Made by a program: the position numbers and the translations under genes
From: Sporosarcina aquimarina
Lineage (GTDB): Bacteria > Bacillota > Bacilli > Bacillales_A > Planococcaceae
Reading direction: 5' to 3'
DNA length: 64,000 nt
NCBI RefSeq assembly: GCF_023715615.1
Contig: NZ_JAMBOM010000009.1
Location: 1-64,000 of the forward strand
The notes under the pieces: model-generated
The model's database searches: none
The model's input: the letters and a program-made list of their open reading frames with translations, nothing else
Told to the model about the DNA's origin: nothing
Part shown: in pieces, positions 11,623 to 20,161 of the stretch
Layout: each line of letters begins with the position of its first letter
Numbering within the stretch: the stretch's first letter is position 1

Positions 11623-12963
11623 ATGGAGGAGAAGGGACGAACTGAACAATGGTCCTCTAAGTTAGGATTTATATTATCATCTGCGGGGGCTGCGATCGGA
11701 CTCGGGGCCATCTGGAAATTCCCTTATGTGACGGGGATGAGTGGGGGCGGAGCATTCTTCCTGTTATTTATCGTTTTCACCTTGGTCATTGGTTTACCGA
11801 TGCTGCTTTCTGAATTTATCATCGGGCGTGGTACAGGTAAGGAAGCAATCAGTGCATATAAAAAGTTAGCACCGGATAGTCTGTGGGTGTGGATCGGCCG
11901 ACTTGGTGTCTTAGGATGCTTCTTACTGCTTTCCTTTTACAGCGTAGTTGGCGGATGGGTGCTCGTCTATAGCGGACTTGCAATCCCTGGTCAGGTAATT
12001 GGAGATGGAACGAACTACGGAGAGCTATTCGGCTCCGTCACCGGTTCTGTTTGGATTACGTTGCTCGGATTACTGCTATTTACGGTCATTAACGTCATCG
12101 TCATTGCATCAGGGATTCAAAACGGCATTGAGCGTGCCAACAAATATATGATGCCACTGTTATTCATCTTTTTCATAATCTTAGTAGTGCGCTCACTAAC
12201 GTTAGATGGTGCAATGGAAGGCGTGAAGTTTTTCTTAGCGCCGGACTTCTCTAAGATAACAGGTGAGTCGATCCTCTATGCACTTGGACAGTCGTTCTTC
12301 TCGTTAGCCGTCGGGTTTTCGTGTATGGTGACGTACAGTTCGTATTTGAAAAAAGACGTCAGCTTGCGGTCATCAGCAGGATCTGTCGTGGGCATGAACA
12401 TCTTTGTTTCGTTGCTAGCAGGACTTGCGATTTTCCCAGTTGTGTTTGCGTTCGGGTTAGCGCCTGACGAAGGACCTGGATTGCTGTTCATGGTATTGCC
12501 GGAAGTGTTTGGGCAAATGCCATTCGGGGAACTATTTTTAGCATTGTTCTTGCTGCTATTCTTATTTGCGACATTAACTTCATCGTTCAGTTTGTACGAG
12601 ATCATTGTCGCTGCACTAACGGCAAATGGCAAACGTACACGGAAAACAGTAGCTTGGCTTACAGGACTCATCGTGTTCGTGGCGGCGATTCCATCTGCCA
12701 TGTCATCCAGTTTGCTGGAGTCATTTATGATTAATGGCAAGAGTATTTTCGATAGCACTGACTACCTCGTTAGTAACATACTTCTGCCTATCGGAAATTT
12801 ACTGATTGCGATTTTTATCATACACAAAATGGATCGTGAACTTGTGAAACAAGAATTCAATTTGAGTACAAAGGATTCTCCGGGATTGTTCCGGGTATGG
12901 CTCGTCTTGATGACTGTCGTCGTACCACTGACGATTGTCGCTGTATTTATAAATAATCTTTGA
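11623..12963 (+). CDS. Sodium:neurotransmitter symporter (NSS) family transporter, probable tryptophan/kynurenine uptake
   Basis: A 446-residue polytopic membrane protein with 11-12 hydrophobic segments. The NSS signature is near the N-terminus: SSAGAAIGLGAIWKFPYVTG, with the unwound TM1 sodium and substrate site. Bacterial NSS proteins import amino acids with sodium, and the tryptophan transporter TnaT belongs to this family. Placement inside the kyn operon, 32 nt after kynA and 27 nt before kynB, suggests tryptophan as substrate; this is inference. Confidence 0.85.
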   Translation: MEEKGRTEQWSSKLGFILSSAGAAIGLGAIWKFPYVTGMSGGGAFFLLFIVFTLVIGLPMLLSEFIIGRGTGKEAISAYKKLAPDSLWVWIGRLGVLGCFLLLSFYSVVGGWVLVYSGLAIPGQVIGDGTNYGELFGSVTGSVWITLLGLLLFTVINVIVIASGIQNGIERANKYMMPLLFIFFIILVVRSLTLDGAMEGVKFFLAPDFSKITGESILYALGQSFFSLAVGFSCMVTYSSYLKKDVSLRSSAGSVVGMNIFVSLLAGLAIFPVVFAFGLAPDEGPGLLFMVLPEVFGQMPFGELFLALFLLLFLFATLTSSFSLYEIIVAALTANGKRTRKTVAWLTGLIVFVAAIPSAMSSSLLESFMINGKSIFDSTDYLVSNILLPIGNLLIAIFIIHKMDRELVKQEFNLSTKDSPGLFRVWLVLMTVVVPLTIVAVFINNL

Positions 12964-12990
12964 TACGTGTAACTAGAAAGGATGATGGGC

Positions 12991-13629
12991 ATGACGAAGT
13001 TAACACAGTGGATCGACATCACCCAGCCCCTCAGCAATTCGATTGCAGAATGGCCCGGGGATAAGCCGTTCAATTATGAGCTGACGTTTACGAAAGAACA
13101 GACAGGCTCTGTAAATATCGGTCAAGTCTCGATGAGTGTCCATACGGGGACACACATTGACTCTCCGTTCCACTATGATAATGATGGCAAGCGTGTGCAT
13201 GAATTGGATTTGTCTTTGTATATCGGACCAGCTATGGTTGTCGACGTCACAGGCCATGCAGAAATCGGTCGTGTAGAACTCGAGAGTTTTGACTTTAAAG
13301 ATGTGGAGCGACTCCTTCTTAAAACGGGCGGTCATCCTGATCCGAATACGTTTCCAGAAAACTATCCAGTGTTGAAGGCAGACATCGGCCCATTTTTGAA
13401 AGAACGGGGAATTCGGTTAATTGGCGTCGACGTCCCATCCGTCGATTCGGTCGACAGCAAAACGATGGATGCGCATCACTCTCTTTATGATAACGGCGTG
13501 AACATTTTAGAGAACACCGTATTGTCTAACGTGACGCCTGGAGTGTATGAGCTGATCGCGCTTCCACTTGCACTAGAAGGTTCGGATGGCAGTCCGGTGC
13601 GCGCTGTGTTGCGTTCGTTGGAGGGGTAA
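12991..13629 (+). CDS. kynB: Kynurenine formamidase (arylformamidase)
   Basis: A 212-residue cyclase-family metal hydrolase that deformylates N-formylkynurenine to kynurenine. The metal-binding motif HTGTHIDSPFH and the late DAHHSLYDN histidines are intact. ATG 12991 is preferred over the earlier in-frame ATGs at 12982 and 12985 because AAAGGA then lies 8 nt upstream. It completes a route from tryptophan to anthranilate. No genes for anthranilate or 3-hydroxykynurenine breakdown are nearby. Confidence 0.93.
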   Translation: MTKLTQWIDITQPLSNSIAEWPGDKPFNYELTFTKEQTGSVNIGQVSMSVHTGTHIDSPFHYDNDGKRVHELDLSLYIGPAMVVDVTGHAEIGRVELESFDFKDVERLLLKTGGHPDPNTFPENYPVLKADIGPFLKERGIRLIGVDVPSVDSVDSKTMDAHHSLYDNGVNILENTVLSNVTPGVYELIALPLALEGSDGSPVRAVLRSLEG

Positions 13630-13636
13630 AGTTATT

Positions 13637-13681
13637 AAGAGTTACTTATAGGGGGAGAGCCCCTTTAAGTAGCTCTTTTTG
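13637..13681 (+). terminator. kyn operon terminator
   Basis: AAGAGTTACTTAtaGGGG pairs with CCCCtttAAGTAGCTCTT, followed by T. The 300 bp from here to 13982 is AT-rich and shows no gene. Confidence 0.85.
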
Positions 13682-13982
13682 TATGGATTGTGCGTGGGAT
13701 TACCGAGTAATCACTAATCAGTAATGAATAAAAAACTATGTGTTATCGAACATGCATCACAAATGTCTGGTGTGGTTGTGAAATGAGCTTTGATGATCTA
13801 GACGAGATTGATTATTTGGAATAAATGGAGATATTTCGCCTGGAAGTTTGATACAATTAAATCGTATTGTTGAATAACTTAATTTGAAAAACTGGATCAT
13901 TTTGTAGAGCATTTCAAATGGAAATGAAAAAGCAAAGTAAAGAAGTTGAGTTGAAACAAACAAAAAGAGAGCGTGGATACTT

Positions 13983-14519
13983 ATGATAATTTGGTTTCGT
14001 CACTTACCGCAAATGAGTATAGATATTGTAGAATGGACTCCTTTCATAAAAAGTAATTGGTTTCGAAAGCACTATATGAAATTTGTTTATTTACTCCAGA
14101 TAATTATTTTTTTGATGTCTCTATTTTTTGATGCATGGGTTAGTCGCATCAATACATTTTCTCTCACCGTAATAGGTGTCTTTGTCTTCATCATTCACGA
14201 ATACCTTCACATACTTGTGATAAATAAGAAAGGCGATATTAGCTTAACATTTAGCGGTACATTTTTTTGGATACATACAAATGCAGTCTTATCTAAAATG
14301 AGATTTTGGCTCTTTATGAGCTTGCCCTTCATTTCATTATCCATAATGCCCGCTGTTGCCTCATTCTTTGTATCAGGAAATATTAAATCAATTTTATTGT
14401 TTATAAGTTGGATAAACTTAATAATTTCTTCCTCTGACATCATAAATTCATTATTAATTGCCATTAAGCCTAAGAATTCAATATTTTTCAGAGGTTATTA
14501 TAGAGTGGAGAAGGGTTAG
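13983..14519 (+). CDS. DUF3267-type membrane zincin-like protein
   Basis: A 178-residue membrane protein with about four hydrophobic segments. An HExxH motif (IIHEYLHILV, near residue 79) lies within a membrane-embedded segment, as in the DUF3267 putative zincin peptidases. No specific substrate can be proposed. The RBS is weak. It is the first gene of an AT-rich accessory block and is the one least clearly preceded by the shared leader described below. Confidence 0.7.
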   Translation: MIIWFRHLPQMSIDIVEWTPFIKSNWFRKHYMKFVYLLQIIIFLMSLFFDAWVSRINTFSLTVIGVFVFIIHEYLHILVINKKGDISLTFSGTFFWIHTNAVLSKMRFWLFMSLPFISLSIMPAVASFFVSGNIKSILLFISWINLIISSSDIINSLLIAIKPKNSIFFRGYYRVEKG

Positions 14520-14589
14520 TAGCATTTTTACAATTATAGGCTAAGGTAAATAGTGCAAAACAAAAAGATTTAATTTAATGTTTAAAAAA

Positions 14590-14640
14590 ACGGGGCAATA
14601 AAGGGATAAGGGTTGTGCTTGAAACGGGCCAGTTTGTTTT
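14590..14640 (+). repeat. Shared cassette leader, copy a
   Basis: This leader carries CGGGGC, then GGATAAGGG, GTGCTTGAAACGGGCCA and TTTGTTTT. It matches copies b and c at 16004 and 16622 in order and spacing, and sits directly upstream of the small ORF at 14666. Confidence 0.65.
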
Positions 14641-14665
14641 TCATACAAGAAGGGGGCGAGAGGGA

Positions 14666-14842
14666 ATGAAAAAGTTATTTAGAGCTACCCAAGCTCTCTT
14701 GGTTCTATTATTCATTGCGATTATTATGGTTAGTTCTTATTCAACAACGGTGGTGAACATATTAGGAGTTACTGGCATAGTAGTTTCTTTGGTGTATATA
14801 TATTTTTATAGAAGACTTAAAAGACATAACGCTCAAGTTTAA
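14666..14842 (+). CDS. Small two-TM membrane protein, hypothetical
   Basis: A 58-residue protein beginning MKKLFRATQALLVLLF, with two hydrophobic segments and a basic C-terminus (YRRLKRHNAQV). The frame is open from 14615, but ATG 14666 has GAGAGGGA just upstream. No family recognised. It follows copy a of the shared leader. Confidence 0.6.
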   Translation: MKKLFRATQALLVLLFIAIIMVSSYSTTVVNILGVTGIVVSLVYIYFYRRLKRHNAQV

Positions 14843-14935
14843 TTCCTTAATTGGAGGCGATTTCAGCATAGGGATTGCCTCCGATCTACATAAGGACCAT
14901 ATAAACAAGTAGATAATGTATTGGATGTGAAAGTA

Positions 14936-15421
14936 ATGAAAAAGATATTTGATGAAGCTATTGAAATACGGAAACGAGGAAATTATCAAAAATCAAATGA
15001 ACTATTTATGGAACTGGTACAAGAATTTCCTGACAATGCGTCAGTTAACTACCATTGTGCTTGGAGTTTTGATTTATTAGGAGAAGAGTCGAAAGCAGTC
15101 GCTTTTTATGAAAACGCAATTAAATTAGGATTGTCTTCAGAGGAACTAGAAGGGGCATTTTTGGGGTTAGGCAGTACATATAGGACATTGGGAGAATATA
15201 AAAAATCCAAAAGAGTATTTGAAATAGGGATGGAATCATTTCCAAATAATAAGGCCCTTCAAACCTTCTATTCAATGACCTTATATAACTTAAATGAGCA
15301 TAGTAAAGCTATGGAGTTGTTACTTAAATGCTTAGCAGATACAACGGTTGACGATGATATTTTAAGTTATAAAGAGGCTATTAATTTCTATTCGAATAAA
15401 TTAGATGAAATTTGGAAGTAG
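14936..15421 (+). CDS. Tetratricopeptide repeat protein
   Basis: A 161-residue soluble protein made of three to four TPR units (for example NYHCAWSFDLLGEESKAVAF and LGLGSTYRTLGEYKKSKRVF). Short TPR proteins of this kind are common as solitary accessory genes in Bacillus; the partner is unknown. ATG 14936 is chosen; TTG 14921 and GTG 14927 are in frame. A weak match to the shared leader (GGAGGCGATTTCAGCATAGG, 14855-14874) with a hairpin precedes it. Confidence 0.8.
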   Translation: MKKIFDEAIEIRKRGNYQKSNELFMELVQEFPDNASVNYHCAWSFDLLGEESKAVAFYENAIKLGLSSEELEGAFLGLGSTYRTLGEYKKSKRVFEIGMESFPNNKALQTFYSMTLYNLNEHSKAMELLLKCLADTTVDDDILSYKEAINFYSNKLDEIWK

Positions 15422-15429
15422 TTATGAAT

Positions 15430-15452
15430 AAATCTACTTAGATAGATTTTTT
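15430..15452 (+). terminator. Probable terminator of the TPR gene
   Basis: A short stem, AATCTA against TAGATT, is followed by T. The 180 bp after it (to 15629) shows no gene. Confidence 0.5.
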
Positions 15453-15629
15453 CCATGTATTATAAAGGTGAATAAATTAAGATCTAGATTTCTGTAAACG
15501 GTTGTATTAACGGCAACGTTTTAGGTCAGAATCAGGAAATTTTATGTAATATTTACTTAAAGTAACGGGCAGTTAAATAATAGTTGAACAAGAAAATGTT
15601 AAAATAGTGATAAAAAAGGTGATGAGAAA

Positions 15630-15982
15630 ATGACTTTCTTTCGTTATTTGAATGAGAACCAACGTTATTAGATATGACTTCGAAAGACTTGCCATTTTAT
15701 TATAATGAAGCAACATATCGATTTTCTAATGGAGAGGAAGACTTTATTGTTACACTTTCTCCCTCATATGGTGAAGTGAAAATAGAAGTAACTCAACGTT
15801 CTTCAAACAGATTGTTATCACTCTTGGACTTAAAATGAGTTGATAAATTTGAAATTACAGTAGATAAGAAAGACCATTCAGGCGTGTTATTAACAGTTAT
15901 TAATGAGGACTCTCAACAAATGATTGAAGTTGATTTTAAGCCTTACTTTAAACAGATTTTTAAAGAACATTTTACTCGATAA
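15630..15982 (+). pseudogene. Decayed hypothetical gene (frameshift plus in-frame TGA)
   Basis: ATG 15630 gives MTFFRYLNENQRY and then stops (TAG 15669). A second reading frame continues from 15674 with MTSKDLPFYYNEATYRF for 54 codons to an in-frame TGA at 15836-15838, then runs on coherently (VDKFEITVDKKDHSG... EHFTR) to TAA 15982. The acidic, beta-strand-like sequence on both sides of the stop indicates one protein of about 115 residues broken by a frameshift and a nonsense change. The family is not recognised. Confidence 0.65.
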
Positions 15983-16003
15983 GAACAAATTTTATTTACT
16001 AAT

Positions 16004-16056
16004 CGGGGGCTATTCATGCATAAGGGCTGTACAACAATCGGGCCATTTTGTTGAAG
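16004..16056 (+). repeat. Shared cassette leader, copy b
   Basis: CGGGGGC, ATGCATAAGGGC, CAATCGGGCCA and TTTTGTTG occur in order. About 37 of 48 positions match copy c by hand alignment. Confidence 0.75.
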
Positions 16057-16116
16057 ATCGACTACCAAAAAAACAGTCAAAAGGAAATGTAAACTAAACA
16101 AATGAGGTAGAAAGAA

Positions 16117-16611
16117 ATGGACAACCAAAAATTCCGAGAGTTCTTAAAAATAGCAAAAATATTAAATGAAGTTCAAATCACACCATTGCTGATGGGTTCA
16201 GTTGGTTTGGAGATTGTCACAGGCAGTAGTTGGGATGCTCAAGATTTAGATATCCATGTACCTGGTGACGAAAGAGGTTGGGAAGTACCTGCTGAAAAGT
16301 CCATTTTTGATTGGAATCGTATTGTGGGAATTATAGAGTCTCTTGAATATCGTTTGGTAGACTTACAAGAACATGAGTTTTTAAAAAATGTCTTATCAGT
16401 CGAGTTTGGTATTATTGATACTTTACCATCTTTTGCAGGAGTATCGCTGGAGGATTTAGAAATACATCAAGAGGAAGATGCTAAGTTTTACTTGTTAACA
16501 CCGAAGCAATATTTACGTGTATATGAGGCTTCGTATAAGGACAGTTATCGTGCAGAAAACAATAATCATAAGGACATTCATAAAATCAAATATTTAAAAG
16601 CGAAAGCATGA
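16117..16611 (+). CDS. Nucleotidyltransferase-fold protein, hypothetical
   Basis: A 164-residue protein with a pattern of the MNT-like nucleotidyltransferase fold: GSVGLEIVTG, then AQDLDIHVPG, giving a GS...DxD arrangement near residues 27-48. The third carboxylate could not be identified by eye. No role can be assigned; solitary proteins of this type occur among accessory genes in Bacillus. The RBS GAGG is 8-10 nt upstream. It follows leader copy b. Confidence 0.55.
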   Translation: MDNQKFREFLKIAKILNEVQITPLLMGSVGLEIVTGSSWDAQDLDIHVPGDERGWEVPAEKSIFDWNRIVGIIESLEYRLVDLQEHEFLKNVLSVEFGIIDTLPSFAGVSLEDLEIHQEEDAKFYLLTPKQYLRVYEASYKDSYRAENNNHKDIHKIKYLKAKA

Positions 16612-16621
16612 TTTCCATAAC

Positions 16622-16670
16622 CGGGGGCAGTTGTTGCATAAGGCTCGTGCTTCAATCGGCCAAATTGTTG
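16622..16670 (+). repeat. Shared cassette leader, copy c
   Basis: CGGGGGC, TTGTTGCATAAGG, GTGCTTCAATCGGCCA and ATTGTTG occur in the same order as in copies a and b. Confidence 0.75.
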
Positions 16671-16723
16671 TAAAAAAGCGGATTCGGGGTATTGGTTTAG
16701 TTTACAAAGGGGGTACCAACCTG

Positions 16724-17470
16724 ATGAATGATCAAAGTATTATCAATAAACGGGCTTGGGAATATCGTGCGTATGAGTTTTGGAACATTAGGGATGGTAC
16801 CCCAATGGAGAAAGCTAAAGAAATTTTAAAAGACCCTAAAGCGAGTCTGAAAAAACATCAACATCACTTTGAAAGCATTGAGGAAATGAAGATAGGGAAT
16901 ATATGTGGTTCAAATGGGAGAAAAGCTGTCCCATTGTCTTTACTGGGAGCAGATGTTACCGTATTCGATATTTCTGAAGAGAATAAGAAGTATGCTTTAG
17001 AATTGGCAGATTGCGCAAATACATCTATTGATTTTATTGTGGGCGATATTTACGATATTGACTTGAGTAAATACACAGAACACTTCGACATCCTCTATCT
17101 CGAAGGTGGAGTATTGCACTATTTTAATGATATCAATAAGTTTATGGATATTCTTTTTTCACTTATAAAGCTGGGTGGAAAATTGATTTTAAGTGATTTT
17201 CATCCTTTGAAAAGATGTATCAGCTCTGATTTTAAATATGTCCCTGAGTACTTTGATAAGAATTTACAAAAGGGGGATTTGGCTTATAAAAATTATTTTG
17301 ATGAACAAGAACAGCAGGATTTCCCAGATGTTTCAGTTAGGTTCTTTACACTTAGTGAAATTATAAATTCCGTGATCAAATCTGGTTTTACGCTGCAACA
17401 ATTTGATGAACACCGTGGCTGGAATAATGAAAATATCCCTTTTGAATTTACAATTTTGGCAAAGAAATAA
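16724..17470 (+). CDS. Class I SAM-dependent methyltransferase
   Basis: A 248-residue methyltransferase. Motif I is degenerate (NICGSNGRKAVPLS), followed by the ribose-binding acidic strand ADVTVFDIS and the post-III segment DILYLEGGVLHYFND. The substrate is unknown; the layout resembles small-molecule methyltransferases. ATG 16724 is chosen because AAGGGGG lies about 10 nt upstream; the frame is open from 16631 through leader copy c. Confidence 0.8.
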   Translation: MNDQSIINKRAWEYRAYEFWNIRDGTPMEKAKEILKDPKASLKKHQHHFESIEEMKIGNICGSNGRKAVPLSLLGADVTVFDISEENKKYALELADCANTSIDFIVGDIYDIDLSKYTEHFDILYLEGGVLHYFNDINKFMDILFSLIKLGGKLILSDFHPLKRCISSDFKYVPEYFDKNLQKGDLAYKNYFDEQEQQDFPDVSVRFFTLSEIINSVIKSGFTLQQFDEHRGWNNENIPFEFTILAKK

Positions 17471-17512
17471 ATTAAGCACTCTTCTATTAAGTGGAAAAAT
17501 TATGTAGTAAGG

Positions 17513-17557
17513 CGGGGGCGCTATTTCATTAGAGACAGGATTGTTAAGTGGACGGTC
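17513..17557 (+). repeat. Shared cassette leader, copy d (divergent)
   Basis: CGGGGGC and ATTTCATTA match the left half; GTTAAGTGGAC is a weak match to the right half. Confidence 0.4.
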
Positions 17558-17579
17558 ATCAAAAGGAGGTTGTACTAAT

Positions 17580-17864
17580 TTGAACATACCTTTTAGTATG
17601 GGATCAATTGTCTTCATAGTTTTTGGATCACTAGCAATGGTGATTAATTGGACGACAACAGGGATAATTGAGCCGATTGTTCTGTTAGGATTCATACTTT
17701 TATTAGTAGGTATTTTATTTAGTTTTATCGCTTTCTTAAAAAAAGAAAAAGGCATAACAAAAATTATATCTGGCGTATCCTTTTTCATCATTTTATTCTG
17801 TCTTGTCTGGTTTGAACCGCTTATGTTTGTTTATATATTGACTTGGTTAAAAAATATATTCTAA
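17580..17864 (+). CDS. Small three-TM membrane protein, hypothetical
   Basis: A 94-residue hydrophobic protein with three predicted membrane segments and a lysine-rich loop (LKKEKGITK). TTG 17580 is taken as start because AGGAGG lies 10 nt upstream; ATG 17598 is an alternative. Not recognised. It follows leader copy d. Confidence 0.6.
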   Translation: MNIPFSMGSIVFIVFGSLAMVINWTTTGIIEPIVLLGFILLLVGILFSFIAFLKKEKGITKIISGVSFFIILFCLVWFEPLMFVYILTWLKNIF

Positions 17865-17886
17865 CTTAAGGAAAATACTCTTGAAA

Positions 17887-17920
17887 AGACTCAGTTTTAA
17901 AGTTGGGCCAGATTGTAAAA
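17887..17920 (+). repeat. Shared cassette leader, copy e (right half only)
   Basis: GACTCAGTTTTAAAGTTGG and GCCAGATTGTAAAAAA match the right half of copy c; the GGGGGC half is missing. Confidence 0.5.
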
Positions 17921-17968
17921 AAAATTAGGTTGAATACGAATTTTAAAAGAGCGGAAGGAGGTTCCGAT

Positions 17969-18310
17969 ATGGGATTAGCCATAGAAATTATGCGTAATGT
18001 ACTACCTCTTATAATAGTAGGTGGGATTGGAGTGTTTGTAGTTTTAAGGCTTAAACACAAATACAACCAGGGTAACCTAGGCCAGAAAAAAACAAAGGAT
18101 GCTCAAGCTTTATTAGATAGCTTAATACCATTGGGAATGCTTTTTGGGAGTGCTATCAGTGTGGTTTTTAGCATGTTTTTCTCTATCTCTCTGGTAACTA
18201 TAATTTGTTTAGGAGCTGGAATAGGATTATTATTTGGATATTTTGCTTATGAAATTTACAGTAAGAGAGAACCAATCAATCAAACGGGTGACATAGTGAA
18301 ACATTTATAA
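17969..18310 (+). CDS. Small membrane protein, hypothetical
   Basis: A 113-residue protein with an N-terminal membrane segment and two further glycine-rich segments (IICLGAGIGLLFGYFAYEI). GGAAGGAGG lies 7 nt before ATG 17969. The frame is open from 17903, but that upstream part is leader sequence. Not recognised. It is the last gene of the leader-linked block. Confidence 0.65.
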   Translation: MGLAIEIMRNVLPLIIVGGIGVFVVLRLKHKYNQGNLGQKKTKDAQALLDSLIPLGMLFGSAISVVFSMFFSISLVTIICLGAGIGLLFGYFAYEIYSKREPINQTGDIVKHL

Positions 18311-18376
18311 GATGAAATGATCAAAATTTTTATAAGGACGAAACTTTCTTGTAAATCTATGTCTGATAAACAACGC

Positions 18377-18423
18377 AAAAGAGCGAATTCGGATTGACTA
18401 ATAATCCGAATTCGCTCTTTTTT
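18377..18423. terminator. Terminator hairpin, duplicate of the aspartokinase terminator
   Basis: AAAGAGCGAATTCGGATT pairs with AATCCGAATTCGCTCTTT. It is a near copy of the hairpin at 20303-20348 that ends the aspartokinase gene, and it sits in the same place relative to the broken aspartokinase copy. Confidence 0.8.
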
Positions 18424-18649
18424 ATGCACTCCAAATACTAAGCTGACCTCGGTAGCCCCTTGGTTGAACGTTTGAATGCGCTTGTGCCGGATTTCGCAAT
18501 CGATGTTGCGGCATGTGCCCTTAAACCGGTCGTATCCCGCATACGTTCTCCTACAAGCACCACCCATGGAGTAGTCGCGTCGGAAGTAGGCATCGTCGGT
18601 TTCAAGTTCTTCTTTCACACGGCGTAGAATACGGGCTTCTTTTTCTTCT
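18421..18649 (-). pseudogene. Broken copy of the aspartokinase 3' end
   Basis: The minus strand encodes EEKEARILRRVKEELETDDA, matching the ACT-domain region of the intact aspartokinase 2 kb away. It then shifts frame after the YFRRDYSM part and returns with QGATEVSLVFGVHKK. The nucleotide match extends into the terminator at 18377, but about 77 bp coding for the last 25 or so residues is deleted. No start or N-terminal domain is present. The left boundary of the match is near 18649. Confidence 0.85.
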
Positions 18650-18888
18650 CTCACATATCCGCTAATGTCACCCCAATTTCGTTCCAGATCTAACAATATT
18701 ACCGCAACCCAAAAAGACACCAGCAAATTAACCGATTTCCATTAACATAAACACTTTTGGTATGACGAACATAGATGTTATCTGCCTATTCAAACCCGGA
18801 CTACGCGGAAGATCGTTATTACATTTCTACTCGGTTTACCAGGCTCTCTCCTTGGAAATACTGAATCAAAAAAGAGGGCGGATGGCGA

Positions 18889-19392
18889 ATGTCGGTAAAT
18901 CGAGTAATAAATTGGGAAAACCGAAAGAAGAATCGGACAAAGAATCTGTGGGCGGGAATATTATTTGGCCTCGGTTTTGTAGCGTTTATGGATGAGACGG
19001 TGTTTCATCAGCTACTACATTGGCATAAATTTTATGATAAATCCACAGTGGCGGTGGGGCTGGTGTCGGATGGACTGTTTCATGCATTTAGCTGGTTTGC
19101 GACAGTAGGTGGTTTATTTTTAGTGGCAGATCTGCACAGGCGGGATGCGCTGTGGCATAAGGTGTTCTGGGGTGGCAAACTTATGGGGGGCGGTGCGTTC
19201 CAATTGTATGACGGAACAGTGCAGCATAAGGTCTTGCAGATCCATCAAATTCGCTATGGTGTAGATATTGTTCCGTATGACATAGTTTGGAACGGGACGG
19301 CGGTTATCATGATTGTGGCCGGTCTTCTGCTGGTTCGCTCGGCTGGAAGGGATGCGCGAAGTGAAGGACAGGTGAAACCTCATGTCGCATGA
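18889..19392 (+). CDS. DUF2243 membrane protein
   Basis: A 167-residue membrane protein with four hydrophobic segments and many conserved histidines (ETVFHQLLHWH, QLYDGTVQHK), typical of DUF2243. It overlaps the downstream CtaG-like gene by 11 bp, so the two are translationally linked. DUF2243/CtaG pairs occur in Firmicutes and are associated with copper handling or oxidase assembly; the exact role is unknown. GC content is visibly above that of the neighbouring genes. The 220 bp upstream holds a 29-codon ORF (18776-18862) that looks like the tail of an unrelated lost gene. Confidence 0.75.
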   Translation: MSVNRVINWENRKKNRTKNLWAGILFGLGFVAFMDETVFHQLLHWHKFYDKSTVAVGLVSDGLFHAFSWFATVGGLFLVADLHRRDALWHKVFWGGKLMGGGAFQLYDGTVQHKVLQIHQIRYGVDIVPYDIVWNGTAVIMIVAGLLLVRSAGRDARSEGQVKPHVA

Positions 19393-20161
19393 TTCGATGT
19401 TCACGGTGACGGATTGGCTATTCGGGGTTCCTGCGCTTCTAGGGATCGGGCTGTATCTGTTCGGCGTCTATCGGTCCGATCGACAGGAACGTCTTCGGAG
19501 ATGGCCGAGAATCCGGATTGTTTGGTGGGGATCGGGCGTGCTGCTCTCAGCGAGTGCGCTGGTTGGTCCGCTTGCTGCATTGTCGCATGAAAACTTTACG
19601 TGGCATATGGCGGGGCATTTGTTCCTCGGGATGCTTGGTCCGCTTTTATTGGCACTCGGGGCGCCGGTGACATTATTGTTCCGGGCGCTTCCCGTTCGTC
19701 GGGCACGGCAGCTGAGCCGCTTACTGAGGAGCCGGATGGCCGGTTTCTATATCCACCCGATTACAGCTTCCGTGCTGAATATCGGCGGTCTCTGGCTGTT
19801 GTATACGACCGGATTGTTTGCAGCGATGCACCATCATTTCTGGCTGTATGTCCTGATCCATGTCCATGTGTTTGCGGCGGGTTATCTGTTTACGGTATCT
19901 ATACTATCGATCGATCCGGTATCGCGCCGGTTTAGCTATCCCTACCGCACGGTTGTTTTCATTCTGACGCTGGCAGGGCATGGAATCCTTTCAAAGTTTC
20001 TCTACGCCTATCCGCCTGTCGGGGTGCCAATTGAAGAATCCCGTGCCGGAGCGATGTTAATGTATTATGGCGGGGATGCGGTCGATTTGGTGATGATTGT
20101 GTTACTGTTCAGGGGTTGGTATTTGTCGGCAGCAAATGTCAGGAACCAGATCCTGACATAA
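19382..20161 (+). CDS. CtaG-like cytochrome c oxidase assembly membrane protein
   Basis: A 259-residue protein of the Caa3-CtaG family, with about seven membrane segments and the conserved histidines of the family (LSHENFTWHMAGHLFLG, MHHHFWLYVLIHVHVF). The family is linked to assembly of caa3-type oxidase and copper delivery, but no oxidase genes are in the window. Codon use is GC-rich, unlike the AT-rich block to its left. Low-complexity hydrophobic sequence limits finer assignment. Confidence 0.8.
   Translation: MSHDSMFTVTDWLFGVPALLGIGLYLFGVYRSDRQERLRRWPRIRIVWWGSGVLLSASALVGPLAALSHENFTWHMAGHLFLGMLGPLLLALGAPVTLLFRALPVRRARQLSRLLRSRMAGFYIHPITASVLNIGGLWLLYTTGLFAAMHHHFWLYVLIHVHVFAAGYLFTVSILSIDPVSRRFSYPYRTVVFILTLAGHGILSKFLYAYPPVGVPIEESRAGAMLMYYGGDAVDLVMIVLLFRGWYLSAANVRNQILT

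Noticed and set aside
16631-16723. N-terminal extension of the methyltransferase
   Set aside because: The extension is translated leader copy c; ATG 16724 has the RBS and fits the fold start.
18280-18726. A 148-codon minus-strand ORF as a real gene
   Set aside because: It is the decayed aspartokinase 3' end read through frameshifts, plus terminator sequence; it lacks a start region and RBS.
18776-18862. A 29-codon ORF before DUF2243
   Set aside because: Looks like the end of a lost gene, but no RBS and too short to name.
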